From assembly GCA_014529385.2 (NCBI GenBank), contig CM043959.1, positions 46,641,928 to 46,705,927 of the forward strand: a DNA stretch of 64,000 bases. The letters run 5' to 3'. This DNA is from Adiantum capillus-veneris (taxonomy: Eukaryota > Streptophyta > Polypodiopsida > Polypodiales > Pteridaceae). The position numbers and the translations under genes are program-made. Below the pieces are notes generated by a model, which had not been told where the DNA came from, did not search any database, and saw only the letters and a list, made by a program, of their open reading frames with translations. Positions within the stretch are counted from its first letter, which is position 1. Each line of letters begins with the position of its first letter. This document shows positions 48,052 to 59,499 of this stretch, one piece after another.

Positions 48052-48053
<2 letters not shown>

Positions 48054-50247
48054 CTTGTAGAGCTACTCTATTGGCATTATTTGGATGGGGCGAGAAGACA
48101 TCAGTATCACAAAACAAAGCTCCAAAATAGTCTAGAGGAGAGACATCTTTGGCCCAGATAGTGAGATTAAAGAGATTGTGGATTCAAAGGATAGCATTGA
48201 GGAAGGCATGGAAACTTTGTATGTCCAAGTAGAAGAGATTGAAGGTGCAAGGCACTCAGGTGGCGTCATTCGCTTGAGAAATTGTTGGAGAAGTTCGGGA
48301 ATTTTCTTGACATTGATGCTTGCAAGGCAGAGTTGTTATCATTTGGAGGTATATTGTACGATGGCTGTGAGGAAATGAGTATATTGAATGCATGGCGTGC
48401 TTTTTGATCAAAATGAGAATTGGACGCAAACATATGTGAATCTGACAAAGTTGTGGCAGATTATGTTGGTCCTTCTATGTCATATGTATCATGCAAAAGA
48501 GGATTCTCCAAACAGAATCTCATCAAAACACATGCTCGAGAGAAATCCACATCTTTTCCAGAAAGGCTTGGTGTCACGAATTTCTTACCTTTTTGGAAAT
48601 TCACACTTGGTTATTGCTTGGCTTGTTAATTGCCTTTCTTTATTGGAAGTCATTAAGCATGGTTTGTAACCTCAACTATTTGATATACTTGACGTTTTTT
48701 GCAGGTTAACTTACATTGTTTTTGATGTGCTACAAAGAGTTCTCTCAAAATTTAGCCCTGTTTTCATGCCTTTTTTCCATGCTTTTTGGCCAAGAAAAGT
48801 AGCCGCATTTTGGCTGCGATTTGGCATAGAAATTGATCCTATCTATCCTTAGTAGTATAATTTCAGTCCTCAATTCATTGCACTGTGAGTTCAGCCCTCT
48901 TTTCAGCTGACAAGTTGGCCTTATTTTGGCCCACAATCCATCTACTTTTGAGTTCCATTTTGGGCCATTTTCCAGCCATTTTTCAGTCGCATTTTAGCTG
49001 CCGAGTTGGCATATATTCAGCCCACAATCCATCCATTTTTCAGCCCCATTTCGGTGGAAACTCGACACACAGGTCAACCCTCTTGCAGTCTAGTTTTCAG
49101 CCTATGTACATGTCCATTTTGGTGGAAACTTGGCGGACAGGTCAACCCTCGGTCAACCCTCTTGCAGTCTAGTTTTCAGCATATGTACATGTCCATCATA
49201 TGAGGTTGTAGCCGCATTATTTCACTGTAAGTTTAGCCCTACGTTTATCCCACAAGTTGGTCTTTTATCATCACACACCTCATCCACTTCTTAGCCCAAT
49301 CTCATCCTTTGGCTCCCCATTGTATGGCAATTCAGCCCATTAATGATGCATCGATGGATTCAAGGTTAATTGCACTAGCAACAAGTAATATTGGACATTT
49401 CAAAGAACATAAGAGGGTGATGTGAGCAGCTTTTGAAAATTGAGATTTGAATGGTCAACCACATAACTATCTCGTGAGTCATAGTTTTGTTTATGCCATT
49501 TGGTGAAATCCAACAATGTTTCTGTTGCCCTCAATGGAACTTTCTACAGGTTAAAGGTTTGATAAGGATGAGTCACCATATGAAGGTCAAGTAAGTGTGA
49601 GTACCATTAAAAAGGTGTGTTTATTCCTTTCATGGATTTCCTTGTGTGATGCTTTGCTCTCTTTGTGTATTCGCACATGTTGATTTTGGCAACGTGCTTT
49701 TAATTCTTCAATGTAAGGAGGACTTGACAAGCTCGTACATGCGATGATCAATGGATCCTCTCCTAGATGTAACTTCAAAAATATGTTTATGTTACAGATT
49801 AGCGGTGGCAAAGATGGATTACGATATAGCTGCAACATGACACATACATGTGGTTGTCACCAGTCGATATTATTACTACATGTGATTCACAATGATCTCC
49901 TAAGCTTGGGCATGGATAGAACCACAACAACTTACAAGGAGACAAAGATGCAAGGACTATAGGTTAGAAATTGCTTCAAGCTATCATGCAATTTTGAATG
50001 AAACCTAAGATTTTTCAAGATGATTCTCTTTTGACTATGATTTTCAACATGAATGCATGTGGAGGTGCCATCAATTATATCATATATATATATATATAGT
50101 GAAGCTTAGCTTTGAGATGGGAAGTGTCATTTGAGTCCCAGAACTTGAGAATCTAATGAAGCTCAAATTTTGGGCATTGAGAGTCATTTGAAGCTCATTA
50201 ATTGTAGAGTACGAGTCACAAATACTTGTTGAAAATCAAGGGGTGGT
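48052..50247. other. Gene-free stretch left of D2
   Basis: Several frames of 60-95 codons on both strands show no known domain. An incomplete tandem repeat (GGTGGAAACTYG...CTAGTTTTCAGC.TATGTACATG) is duplicated at about 49052-49192. A short (AT)n tract lies near 50080-50098. No gene is supported. Confidence 0.4.
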
Positions 50248-50754
50248 AGTCATGTCAGGACAAGGGTCCTACGGGGCAAGGCCCAACCTAGGGGGTCAGG
50301 GACCTAGGCCAAGGGCCGGCTGGACCAAAGCGGATTCATGGAAAGTTACCCCAAGGTTTCCTTGCATTATTCCAGTACCCTCAGAAGATCTGAAAACTGG
50401 TTATGCCTGTGGAAAACTCTTAGTTGTGGTTACTTCTTTACAGTACTCAAGTGAGTTATAAATGGAGTTACCTTTTAGACACAAGTGACTCTTAGTTGTG
50501 GTTACTCCTTTACAGCACTCAAGTGAGTCATAAATGGAGTTACCATTTCGACCCAAGTGGTTGCAAACGGACAACAATGTTGAAAATCAAGATGTTGTTC
50601 TTGGTTTCATTGAACCTCCTCGCTGCACCAATCATCGGTCATACAGACAACTGGCTCACTTATGGGATGTCAATAAAGAGAACATCAGTATTCTTAAGAA
50701 GATATTACTACTTGTGTTTTCGAGGACGAAAACTCTTCCTTAAGGGAGGAGTAA

Positions 50755-50928
50755 TGTCAGGACAAGGGTCCTACAGGGCAAGGCCCAACCTAGGGGGTCA
50801 GGGACCTAGGCCAAGGGCCGGCTGGACCAGTACGGACTGGGGATCCGCTTAGGGCAAGTGCTAGGAGCTAGCCTATATAAGGGGCGGTAGGGAGGAGGAT
50901 CCCAGGTTCAGTTACCCTAGGCCTTATA
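50755..50928 (+). repeat. 3' LTR of D2
   Basis: TGTCAGGACAAGGG to GCCTTATA (last base pair differs from the expected CA). Preceded by the purine tract AAGGGAGGAGTAA. Confidence 0.75.
50873..50881 (+). promoter_or_regulatory. TATA-like element in the D2 LTR
   Basis: CTATATAAG in the 3' LTR of D2, about 255 bp upstream of the RIQ-like frame and in the same orientation. It could start transcripts toward that gene; no other strong TATA box is seen between them. Confidence 0.4.
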
Positions 50929-51134
50929 AGTCAACCTTAAGGCCTAGCTTGGCATGGGAGTTACGTAATTCAGGTTGGTCTTCATGGCATCTGGTTAAAT
51001 ATCCGTCTAGTCTAGATTTCATTTGAGTGTAGCTTATATGACATGCAGGCTGTTCAGTCAGAATGGCTCATAATTAGGGTTCTTATGTTTTATGTTTCTA
51101 CACCTACACACACACACACACACAGAGCATTTGC

Positions 51135-51644
51135 ATGTGTAGGCCACAGAGGCATGCCATTGTCGCGAGCTGGTTTGGGGTCTCTGACGATGGCTTGCAG
51201 CAGCGACAACAAAGCCATGCAGGCGCCTCTTCTCTCTCCTCCTGCGAGGCCCCGTCTCTGTGTGGCCTCTCTTTGGCTCCTTCCTTGAAGCTCCGAGCTC
51301 AATCGCCGCCTTCTTCCTCTGCTCCTCATCATACTTTGAAGGTCATGGCTATGGCGCTCAAAAACAAGGTGAATGCATATGATTCTGATTGGAACAAAAC
51401 ATGGTTCGGAGCCGGGGTTTTTGCCGAAAATACAGAGGCCGCACCTATGAACATTGTGCAGAAGTTGGAGAAGAAGAAGCTTCTTAGCCAAGTAGAGAAG
51501 GCAGGGCTTCTTTCGAAGGCAGAGAGTGTTGGTCTCACTCTCTCCTCAATAGAGAAGATGGGTTTGTTGTCGAAGGCCGAGGATCTTGGTTTGTTGAGCT
51601 TTGCAAAGAGCTTCACAACATCGTCACCTGCACTAATCAATTAA
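51135..51644 (+). CDS. RIQ/DUF1118-like plastid protein (short, possibly truncated)
   Basis: A 169-codon frame resembling the DUF1118 family that includes RIQ1 and RIQ2, grana-associated proteins affecting antenna organisation and non-photochemical quenching in Arabidopsis. The first about 70 residues are Ser/Ala/Arg-rich with few acids, as in a plastid transit peptide. Then come AYDSDWNKTWFGAGVF and repeated KAGLLSKAESVGL / KMGLLSKAEDLGLLS units, the family hallmark. The usual C-terminal membrane segments are absent: the frame stops after SFTTSSPALIN. Either the remaining exons lie beyond an intron I cannot place, or the gene is truncated. The first ATG gives a slightly long transit region; a downstream start is possible. 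Confidence 0.55.
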   Translation: MCRPQRHAIVASWFGVSDDGLQQRQQSHAGASSLSSCEAPSLCGLSLAPSLKLRAQSPPSSSAPHHTLKVMAMALKNKVNAYDSDWNKTWFGAGVFAENTEAAPMNIVQKLEKKKLLSQVEKAGLLSKAESVGLTLSSIEKMGLLSKAEDLGLLSFAKSFTTSSPALIN

Positions 51645-52269
51645 ATCTGTGACTGCTTGCTTTGAGGCCTTTGTTTTGTAGTTTTGAGCTTTGCCTCTCG
51701 CAGCAAGTTCGTGTTCTCAATGGCTTCCTTGAGCCTCATCTTATTAAGCTTCCTCTTTTCAGACTTCTTTGGCAAGGATGATGATGATGCGAGGAGGAGT
51801 TTGTGCTGACGCTCACGATGGGAGGCCAGCACCTTCCTTGCAAGCGAAGAGATTGCCAGACGCAGGGTGAGTTCTCAGTTCACTTTAGTCGTGACTCATT
51901 TTCACTTGCTCAATTCCCTTAGGCTTCAGCTATGGTGTCCGAGTCCTGACCTGCGATGATCAATGACGCTTAGTCCTGACATCCCGACCTACTGGAGCTG
52001 GCGTCCGAGTCCCGACTTCTTCCACTGCAGTCGCCACTCCCTGAGCCTCTCGTTGCCTGTCCGATGCACTAAATCGGCTTTTAGATCATAGTTTGAAGCA
52101 TCTATCGGTAGTTACACTAAATCTTGTCACATTTTGTCAAATTTTTTCAAGGAAAGCTCGAAATTTAGCTTAGATTTTGCAAGTTAGTGATACTCACAAT
52201 TTTGGGTGGTAGTGTTGTATTAACTCAATAAAGAATGTACTTAACCTCAAACTCAATGTGTGACATCAT
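51645..52269. other. Region 3' of the RIQ-like frame
   Basis: A short hydrophobic plus frame (about 51681-51809) with SLSLILLSFLFSDFF followed by DDDDARRS resembles a membrane segment but does not match the family, so I do not call it an exon. No clear splice sites or polyadenylation signal. Beyond 51850 nothing is recognised. Confidence 0.35.
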
Positions 52270-52965
52270 AGCGTTAAATATTTTAAGATCGTTAGTTTCT
52301 TTTTCATGTAGTTACAAATTCTATAGTCTCAATTTCCCACATGGTCATATGGCTTGATCGGGTGTGTTATCTTGAGCTATAGTTTCTTGCCAAGACACGT
52401 CTAGCATACCTTGGGTCTATGTGTCACACATACACAAGGTTTTTATTTTGTATATAATTACAAATATAGTCTCAATTTTTCACATGGTCATATGGCTTGA
52501 ACGGGTGTGCCATCTTTAGCTATCGATTTTTACCTTCAGTTCTTCTAGCTATCCATATGGCTTGACATGTCTAGCATACCTTGGGTTTATGTGTCACGCA
52601 TACACATCGTCTTTATTTTGTATTAATTACAAATATAGTTTCAATTTTTCACACGGTCATATGGTTTGACCGGGTGTGCCATCTTGAGCTATCGATTTTT
52701 ACCTTCAGTTCTTTTAGCTATCCATATGGCTTGATCGGGTCTCTTGAGCTACCATTCTTACCAAATGTGTAGTTCTGCCTCTTTTTACGATAAAAAGCAT
52801 CAAAGATTTTAAGATCGTTAGTTTCTTTTACATGTAGTTACAAACTCTATAGTCTCAGTTTTCCACATGGTCAAATGACTTGACCGGGTGTGTTATCTTG
52901 AGCTATAGTTTCTTGCCAAGACACGTCTAGCATACCTTGGGTTTATGTGTCATACCACCACTTTG
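52270..52965 (+). repeat. Degenerate nested tandem repeat
   Basis: The core CACATGGTCATATGGCTTGA.CGGGTGTG occurs near 52336, 52483, 52652 and 52864 with 147-212 bp spacing. An outer unit starting TTTTAAGATCGTTAGTTTCTTTT occurs near 52280 and 52808, about 530 bp apart. TCTAGCATACCTTGGGTTTATGTGTCA also recurs three times. There is no coding potential. Confidence 0.7.
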
Positions 52966-54539
52966 AAGTTAGATTACTTTGACTCTATTAAAAATGTGTT
53001 TGATTTTAACGTGTAAGATAATCCTTAAATCCCAAGTGGGAGCCCAAGATGAGGTGGACAGTTTTTTTGGAAAAAGAAATTATGTGATGAAAATCCCATC
53101 TGGGAGCCCAAGAGAAGGGTATATTGACTTTTTTTGAGAAAGAGGTCCCCATACAAAGGAGACTCTGGCAAAATTTTTAAGATTTATATTTTATGTACAA
53201 ACTCAAAATAAAATACAGATGGTGCTTTTTTAAAAGTTGCATTTTGCTTAAGCATAGATGTGCATTCATATCACAGATAATTATTTTTGTTCAAAAAGAT
53301 TAATCTTTTAATGGGTTTTTTTGTAATGTGTTTTGATTTAATGAGTGAAGTTTTTCATGGTTGTTTAAGAGTATGCATTATTTGTTATTTAGAGAACAAT
53401 CCACTCCCCAGCTAGTAGGGATTTTGAATCACCATAGATGTGTTGATTGCTACCTTTGACATAAATTTCCTAATTGGACGTAATATACCCTGCATCTAGC
53501 ATGGCCTCGAACATCGTGTCAGTCACCTCCTAAGCTTTATGTACCTGCTTCATGCATATCCCTGGGTTGACAGGGTTTGGCTGCACCAACGGTGAAAAAT
53601 GCAAGACTTCAAGGATCTTTATATACAAGTACACTAGTACAAGGCATTTGACCCTTGACTATCGACTTGTCATTTACAGATGCTCATCTTCTAAAACCAA
53701 CTTTAGCCCTTTTATGGACCAATGGCTTTGTCGCAATGAGCATGACTCTCCAAATTCTCAATTGTTTTGGTTTTGTACCTTTATGTTTGATGAAGGATTT
53801 AAATATTTTTAGAAGTGGTTACCGAATTAAGAATCACATTTGGGCCAAAAAAAGGACCTATGACTCTGTAACCTTATGTCAATTCAGAAGGAGATGAATG
53901 TACCCAATGCTCGGATACACTTACTAGGAATTTTCCTAGTCAAAGAGACACAATTAGAAGGGGATTTATTTTATATAATTACGATAGTCGAGTTTTTTTA
54001 TTTTTTGGGCAACGTCCTATATTCGGCGGGCTTTCTAGGTAAATAAACAACCTTGGCGGACCTGGAGGAAAAATGTTTAAACCTAAGAGTCTAGTCGGCT
54101 CTATTGGTTTTTGTAGGTCATCATCAAGATCACGTTAACATTTAACGTGATCACTTCTTTTTCTTGTGTAATTACTAGTGTTATTAATGTAATCACACAA
54201 TCGTGATCATGTCAGTGAAATCCCTGATTGGGTCCAATGTGGTACCTCAGAGGTGGTGGAAATTGTTGCACCGCTGGAGGTCCCATATGACCTTTCCTCA
54301 CATAATTCTAGTTATAAAAGCACCCATTTGTATCGTGATTGGTGTATCTCTACTCAATGACCCAACAATTCAACAGTCCTGGAGCTTTGACTGCTTGTGG
54401 CTGTTGTGGTCTTAGATTGGGATTTTGTCAGTATGTTTGGTTCATTCTATGGATCACTTCTTCGACCACTTGATCTATGTTTTGTGTGATTGAATTCGGA
54501 TCACTACATGTTGTAGCTAGCTGTTGAAGAGGCACTAAT
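52966..54539. other. Gene-free stretch
   Basis: AT-rich DNA without a supported gene. A short direct repeat (GGGAGCCCAAGA) occurs near 53037 and 53101. A perfect 11-bp hairpin lies at 54128-54152. Confidence 0.4.
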
Positions 54540-55260
54540 GGTGTTTGTTTCTACGTCCTCAATTATCTCTCTGTACGTCTTAGAGTTATCGAGTAGGTAC
54601 AACGTTTTCTTAGTGACTTGTTCAAATGTTGTGCATGCTTTCAAGTGTAAGTCCTTTTTTGAGATTTTTGTTTCTCAAGCCCTCTATAAAGAGAACCGAT
54701 AAGTAATCATCTTGTGGTAGCTCTCAAACTGGGTATATTTCAATGTGTTGCTTGAAGCAAAGCAAATCTTCTGTCACCTTTTCATTCTCCTTTTGTTTAA
54801 AAGCATAAATTTGGAAATCTTGTGGTGATTGATTCCCCTCTTAGAGAATTCCTTAGCATACTCTGACAAGAGTTCATCAATGTTTATGAAATCTCTATTG
54901 TTAGTGGCTAGAACCAAGTCAATGTTGTTCCTTTCAATGTTAAGCCAGATCCTTCATACTGCATATGAAAATTTGCAAGTTGTTTTGCACTTAAGACTTG
55001 CTTAAATAAGGAAACATGTGCGTATAGATCCCTTGATCTACTGTACTTCTTGGGCACACACTTCGCCACTTGAGAAGGTTGCATTCTTGAGTTCTCACTA
55101 CCAATCTCATCATTCTAGGCTCTCTTACCACTATATATCTTGTCTCATACCCATTGATAGGTGCTCTAGAGAGGATTCAGTTAATTACCTTCTCCTCTAG
55201 TCTTATGTCTCTACCCTTGGTTCTCTTAGGCACCATCGTGCTGAAAATTGTGTCTAGAAT
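54540..55260 (-). pseudogene. Relic of a retrotransposon gag
   Basis: Read on the minus strand across several frames: MVPKRTKGRDIRLEEKVIN, then FHMQYEGSGLTLKGTTLTWF (the capsid-like pattern ahead of a Trp/Phe), SPQDFQIYAFKQKENEKV, LPQDDYLSVLFIEGLRNKN and ACTTFEQVTKKTLYLLDNS. The order and spacing resemble the retrotransposon gag family. At least four frame changes or stops show it is old. No LTRs were identified nearby. Confidence 0.45.
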
Positions 55261-55639
55261 ATCACTACTTTGATGTGTGGATAGGAACCCTTGAATTCAA
55301 AGATCCCATTGGTCTTTGCTCAAAAAAATGTGGTCGACTAAAAGAATCTTTTACTTAGCTTGTAGGCGGACCCACCCTCGTAGTTTTTTACCTTGTTGTT
55401 TTTGAGACAGTAGGATTGTGCATGCTAGAGGTGACATAGTACTGGTGGAGTGGCCCAAAGTACGTATATACCTCAAGCCCTTTTTTGCTCACTGCTAAAT
55501 ATTTCTGACCATACTTGTTCATCATGATTATCTGTGTATCTCTTTCCACTTTGTAAGTGACATACAAGCATTTTTGCTATGTTAACTCCCTCACATTGGG
55601 TTATTACATTTTTAGTAGATCATTTTCTCTCCGTTATCA

Positions 55640-56170
55640 TATTTGAGTAAAGCCACATGCGTATTGTTGGTATTGATACGTAGACACATTCACTCGCAAA
55701 AGCTTTGTGTTAGGAATATCCAGCTTTGGCAGCTTCTCCTTAGGATCGACATGAACCTTTTACTTCGTGTCTCTTAATCCCCACTTGTTCAGAATCAAGG
55801 GATTATGCACAAGTAAACACATGTTTCCTTCCTTATCAAGGTATTGATCACCACTGTAATCTACGAGTACTATGAGCTTAAGCTCACTAGGTCTCTCTTC
55901 TATTTTAACACAATAATGATCCATACAATCTCTATAGATTTTGGTACCTTGTTCATTTTCAAACTCGTAATGTAGGTGTAAAAGTTTAATGGTCGGTGCA
56001 ATTTGTGACGGTCGCGCTCCCATTTTGGTTTCCTCCTTGAAACTCACACTTTTGGATCCATTGGCCATATAGGTATAAGGTCTCTTTGAAGAGGTATCAA
56101 AAAGACTTTTTTCCAAAATTGGCTCTAAAATTGGTAAAGTTCCTTAATTCACACTTCTCTTTGTAGAAAT
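55640..56170 (-). pseudogene. Decayed frame of unknown type, possibly linked to the gag relic
   Basis: A 118-codon minus frame (56116-55760) starting MEKSLFDTSSKRPYTYMANG includes YEFENEQGTKIYRDCMDHYC and LKLIVLVDYSGDQYLDKEG. After one stop the strand continues with VHVDPKEKLPKLDIPNTKLL. The coherent composition on both sides of the stop suggests a former gene. It lies upstream of the gag relic on the same strand, so it may belong to the same element. I recognise no domain. Confidence 0.35.
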
Positions 56171-56703
56171 ATTACTAGACCGGTCTCTAGCAGTAGGGTT
56201 TCTATTTTGATATCGCAAATACATCAAGAAAATTACGCTTGCAAAACCCTGACCTGATACCTTTTATGGAGCACCCAACCTCCCAATCAATAGCAAATTG
56301 AGATGCAACATGCACAAAATCACTTGGTGGCTATAAGTTTATAGCTGCTTGTTTAGTCAAAATCTACTCGAATCAATATTTTATCGTACTTTTGACAAAA
56401 AATCCTATTTTGCTTGTAATATGCACAAATCAAATCCAATTTGGATTTTGAAAAGACCAATATGCTCGTAGGGATTAATGCTAACTCCGATATTGACGGG
56501 AGCAAAGCGAACCCCGAACCCCGACGGCCTCTAAAACACCAGGGACCGAATGGCGCGCCTCGAGCCTGTCATGGTAAAGCAAACAGGGGGCACCACCTAG
56601 CTTCAGCGGCTAGGACGCAAACAACACACCACCATAACAAAGTTTTCATCCAAGAGAGATGGATGCTTGGGAGTAATGATGAAGAGAAAGGGAAATGAGA
56701 TCA

Positions 56704-56705
<2 letters not shown>

Positions 56706-56785
<80 letters not shown>
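56706..56785 (+). repeat. (GA)n microsatellite
   Basis: A pure GA tract of about 80 bp followed by GGGAGGGGG. Confidence 0.95.
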
Positions 56786-56791
<6 letters not shown>

Positions 56792-58109
56792 GGTATGGCG
56801 GCTTAGTACTTAGGCACCACAGAAGGATGGCGAATCCGCACAACCTTCACACATACACAAGCTCACTCCAAACACAAGACTAGGTGGCGATTCCGCACAT
56901 CTCACATGGGAAAAACATTGCAGGAAAACATACTCACAAAACCTCAAGCTTATTTAGAGAATAAGGCGATGAAATGGGGAGCATAGGGTAGGGGAATGAG
57001 AAGGGAGAGAGTGGTAGAGCACATGGCGGATAGGTGGGAGTTGATGGCGAAGACTCGCACGAGGGTTATGGCCATCATCCTTCATTTAGTTGCCCTTCAT
57101 CTTCCATAGCCAAGGGTGTAGAGGTCATGCTCAAGACAAGCATGGTGATTGCGGTCATGGTGATGGTGTGGGTGTGTGTGTGCACTAGGCACACACAGTG
57201 CATAGTGTGTTCTTTGGTGATGTTGTGTGTCTTTAGTGTGATGGTGACCCCTCTTTATATAGGGGAGGAAGGGGGAGAAATTTTAGAATTTAGAAATGAA
57301 GAAATCATTATCTACATAGGCCATGTGACTGTGGGCCCCACTTGTCTGGCTGTGTGTATATGTGCCAGAATAGCAGTCTCATGAGAGAGAGACTAAGAGA
57401 GAGAGATGGGTTGATGAAAAAAAAGTGAGAGGTGACATGGAGAATAAAGTAATTACAAGAGGGGAGAGTGTTCAGAGGTGAATCTGTGTGCAGATGTGTG
57501 TGAACACAAGAAAAATCAGGTAACCACCGGGTGGGGATGGGTCTGTGGGCACCTTTTTCAGTGAAACTGAGTGTGCGTGAGTGTGGGGGAGGTTATTTAG
57601 CTACAAGACAAGAGACATGGCGCCCTTTAGAGAGAGAGGGGGGTATTTGGGTCATGGGATATGATAGGAGAGAGAAAGAGGGGGTGGGGTATACTATTTT
57701 GGAAGATAGGGTAAGTTGCATGTGAGTTAGGGTGCATTATTTGTGAGTTATAATGCATTATTGGTGAGAGGTGGGGTAGCTTGAGGGGAGAGAGAAAGGA
57801 GAAAGGACAAGGGGAAGAGAGAGGGGGTTGACCTTTTGAGTGGAGGAGAGGAAAAGGGACACACGGTGGGGCAACAGTGAAGAAAAAGGAGGCAAGGTGG
57901 AGATGGGCTGCCCCGCAGGCATGAGGTGGCCTATTTTACCTTTCTTATATATTTACATAATCATACTTTATTTTTTTTTCTTACTTTTCCAATGCCTTTT
58001 ATCACTCCCTCCCTAAGAGGAGGTTTCCATGGGGTGGGGACAAGAGAAGAGGGGTATGGGAGCTTGGCTTGTGAAAAGCCCCCATCAATATCAATCTGGA
58101 CTAAATCTA
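56786..58109. other. Purine-rich, gene-free stretch
   Basis: The plus strand is strongly biased to G and A (GAGAGAGA, GGGGAG and GTGTGTG runs between 57370 and 57900). Frames here are short and repetitive in composition. I see no gene. Confidence 0.45.
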
Positions 58110-59230
58110 TGTCAGGGGTTCACGGATCGTGATCCATGTATCCTAGTGTCAGATTGAATTGAGACTTGGTAGACATGTCCCTCACAGTCTCTTGATCCCT
58201 ACTATATGGTTTATATGTGGTTTGAATCCCTTTAGATCACCCAAAAGTCACTTCCTAGGTTCATTTGGTGGTTTTTTGCCTTGAATGACTTTTGTCCTAT
58301 TTGCATCACTTGTTGAAGTTTTTGGGTACCCTTGCTTTTGGATAAGTTGTTTGTATTAGGCTGTATACTCTCTGTCCAAAGATTTATTAGGGGAACATGA
58401 ATTGCAATCCATGTTCCATCAGATCTAAACCCCAAACTTGGTTTGGTGATTACTTGCAGTCTACCACCACTTATTTTTGGATTTGGAAAATTTTTCTTGA
58501 TCAAAGGAAAATTTTTGTGTCTGCCCTATGATTTTTGACTTGCATCTGGCATTTTGGTGATTTGGTCAACTTTTTGTTGTTTTTTGTTGTGACACCTTTT
58601 AAAAACGTTGTCCCACATATTGTCAGTTTCTCACTGCTCAAATCTCAGCTTCAGATGCTTCTTAGTTCATGAATCATGATCCATGTTCCATCACATCTGA
58701 ACATGAAATTTGGTAAAGCTGTATGTTTGCACCCTGTAGATATTAGATTTCCACTTACTTTTGGATTTGGATTCCAAAAATTGAAAAAGCCTAAATTTTG
58801 GCCTATTTTCAATGTTTTAGTGTCTTTTGTCCAGTTTCTTAATTTGGATGTGTTTTATGTGTCAATTTTCCACCAAAAGTGTATATCTAGTGATCTGGAA
58901 TCTTCGGAGGACCATTTGGTACAAGTTCCTGTCCAAAATGCCTCAAGGGGTCATGGATCATGATACATGTTCCTACACTATTTGGCTTCAAATTTTCCAA
59001 ATCGGCTCTCCCTAGTTTGGTTTATCCCTTGTTGCACTTATTTTTGGGTTTGTATCAGTTGTTGATTTCTAACTATCAAATTTTCTAAATTTCAGAGTTT
59101 ATGGTCTCGCCTACCAAAATATGGTTTTGGCAATTTTTCCCCTGATCTTGTTTGCCCAGTTTGATGGTTGTAGATGGTACCTAACCTACTTCTAAGTACT
59201 AAAATGAAAAGGCTTATAAATAAAAACCAA
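58110..59230 (+). repeat. Degenerate array with a period of about 275 bp
   Basis: A landmark of the type CATGRATCRTGATCCATGT occurs near 58119, 58395, 58668 and 58949, each followed by TCC..CA(G/C)ATTGAA/ATCTRAA-like, GACTTGG/AACTTGG-like and TTTTGGATTTGG blocks. Spacing is 273-281 bp. The four units are strongly diverged. This could be a decayed satellite. Confidence 0.55.
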
Positions 59231-59258
59231 AAAATGGTGCAAAAATGAAAGAAAAATA

Positions 59259-59486
59259 TGTTGGAATTAGGGTTTTAAGAAAACACACACAACTTGGAGA
59301 CGACGAAGGAAGCTCAAGACACACAATAGAGAGTGTATTACTTAGTGTGCAATGGAAAGATAAGGTAGCCCTAGAGTGATAGGCGTATATACAATGCATG
59401 GGGGAAAAACCTCCTAGCAAGGGGAAAAAATGTCCGGCGGTCCTAAGTGTTTTCACACACATCACTACCACATGTATATGCTAACA
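59259..59486 (-). repeat. 3' LTR of F
   Basis: Plus-strand TGTTGGAATTAGGG to ATATGCTAACA, 228 bp. A purine tract (CTGGGGGATT on the minus strand, 59487-59498) lies just inside. Confidence 0.8.
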
Positions 59487-59499
59487 AATCCCCCAGGAG

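Larger units (their letters stand above)
50253..50928 (+). mobile_element. Element D2, miniature relative of D
   Basis: AGTCA flanks both ends (50248-50252 and 50929-50933). A partial 5' LTR (50253 to about 50334, TGTCAGGACAAGGG start) is fused directly to the 3' end of the internal region, itself homologous to 42550-42910 of D, and then to a complete 3' LTR (50755-50928). Gag, primer site and pol are absent. A stretch of about 55 bp (CTTAGTTGTGGTTACT...) is duplicated at 50417 and 50490. Because the target duplication survives, the deletion happened after insertion or the mini form itself was mobile. Confidence 0.8.

Noticed and set aside
48178-48709. Overlapping frames as a transposase or host gene
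   Set aside because: No transposase motif or consistent frame could be read.
51681-51809. Hydrophobic plus frame as a second RIQ exon
   Set aside because: It does not resemble the family's membrane segments and has no clear splice acceptor.
51641-51832. Minus-strand 63-codon frame overlapping the RIQ-like 3' region
   Set aside because: Lys/Arg-rich with no domain and antisense to the probable gene.
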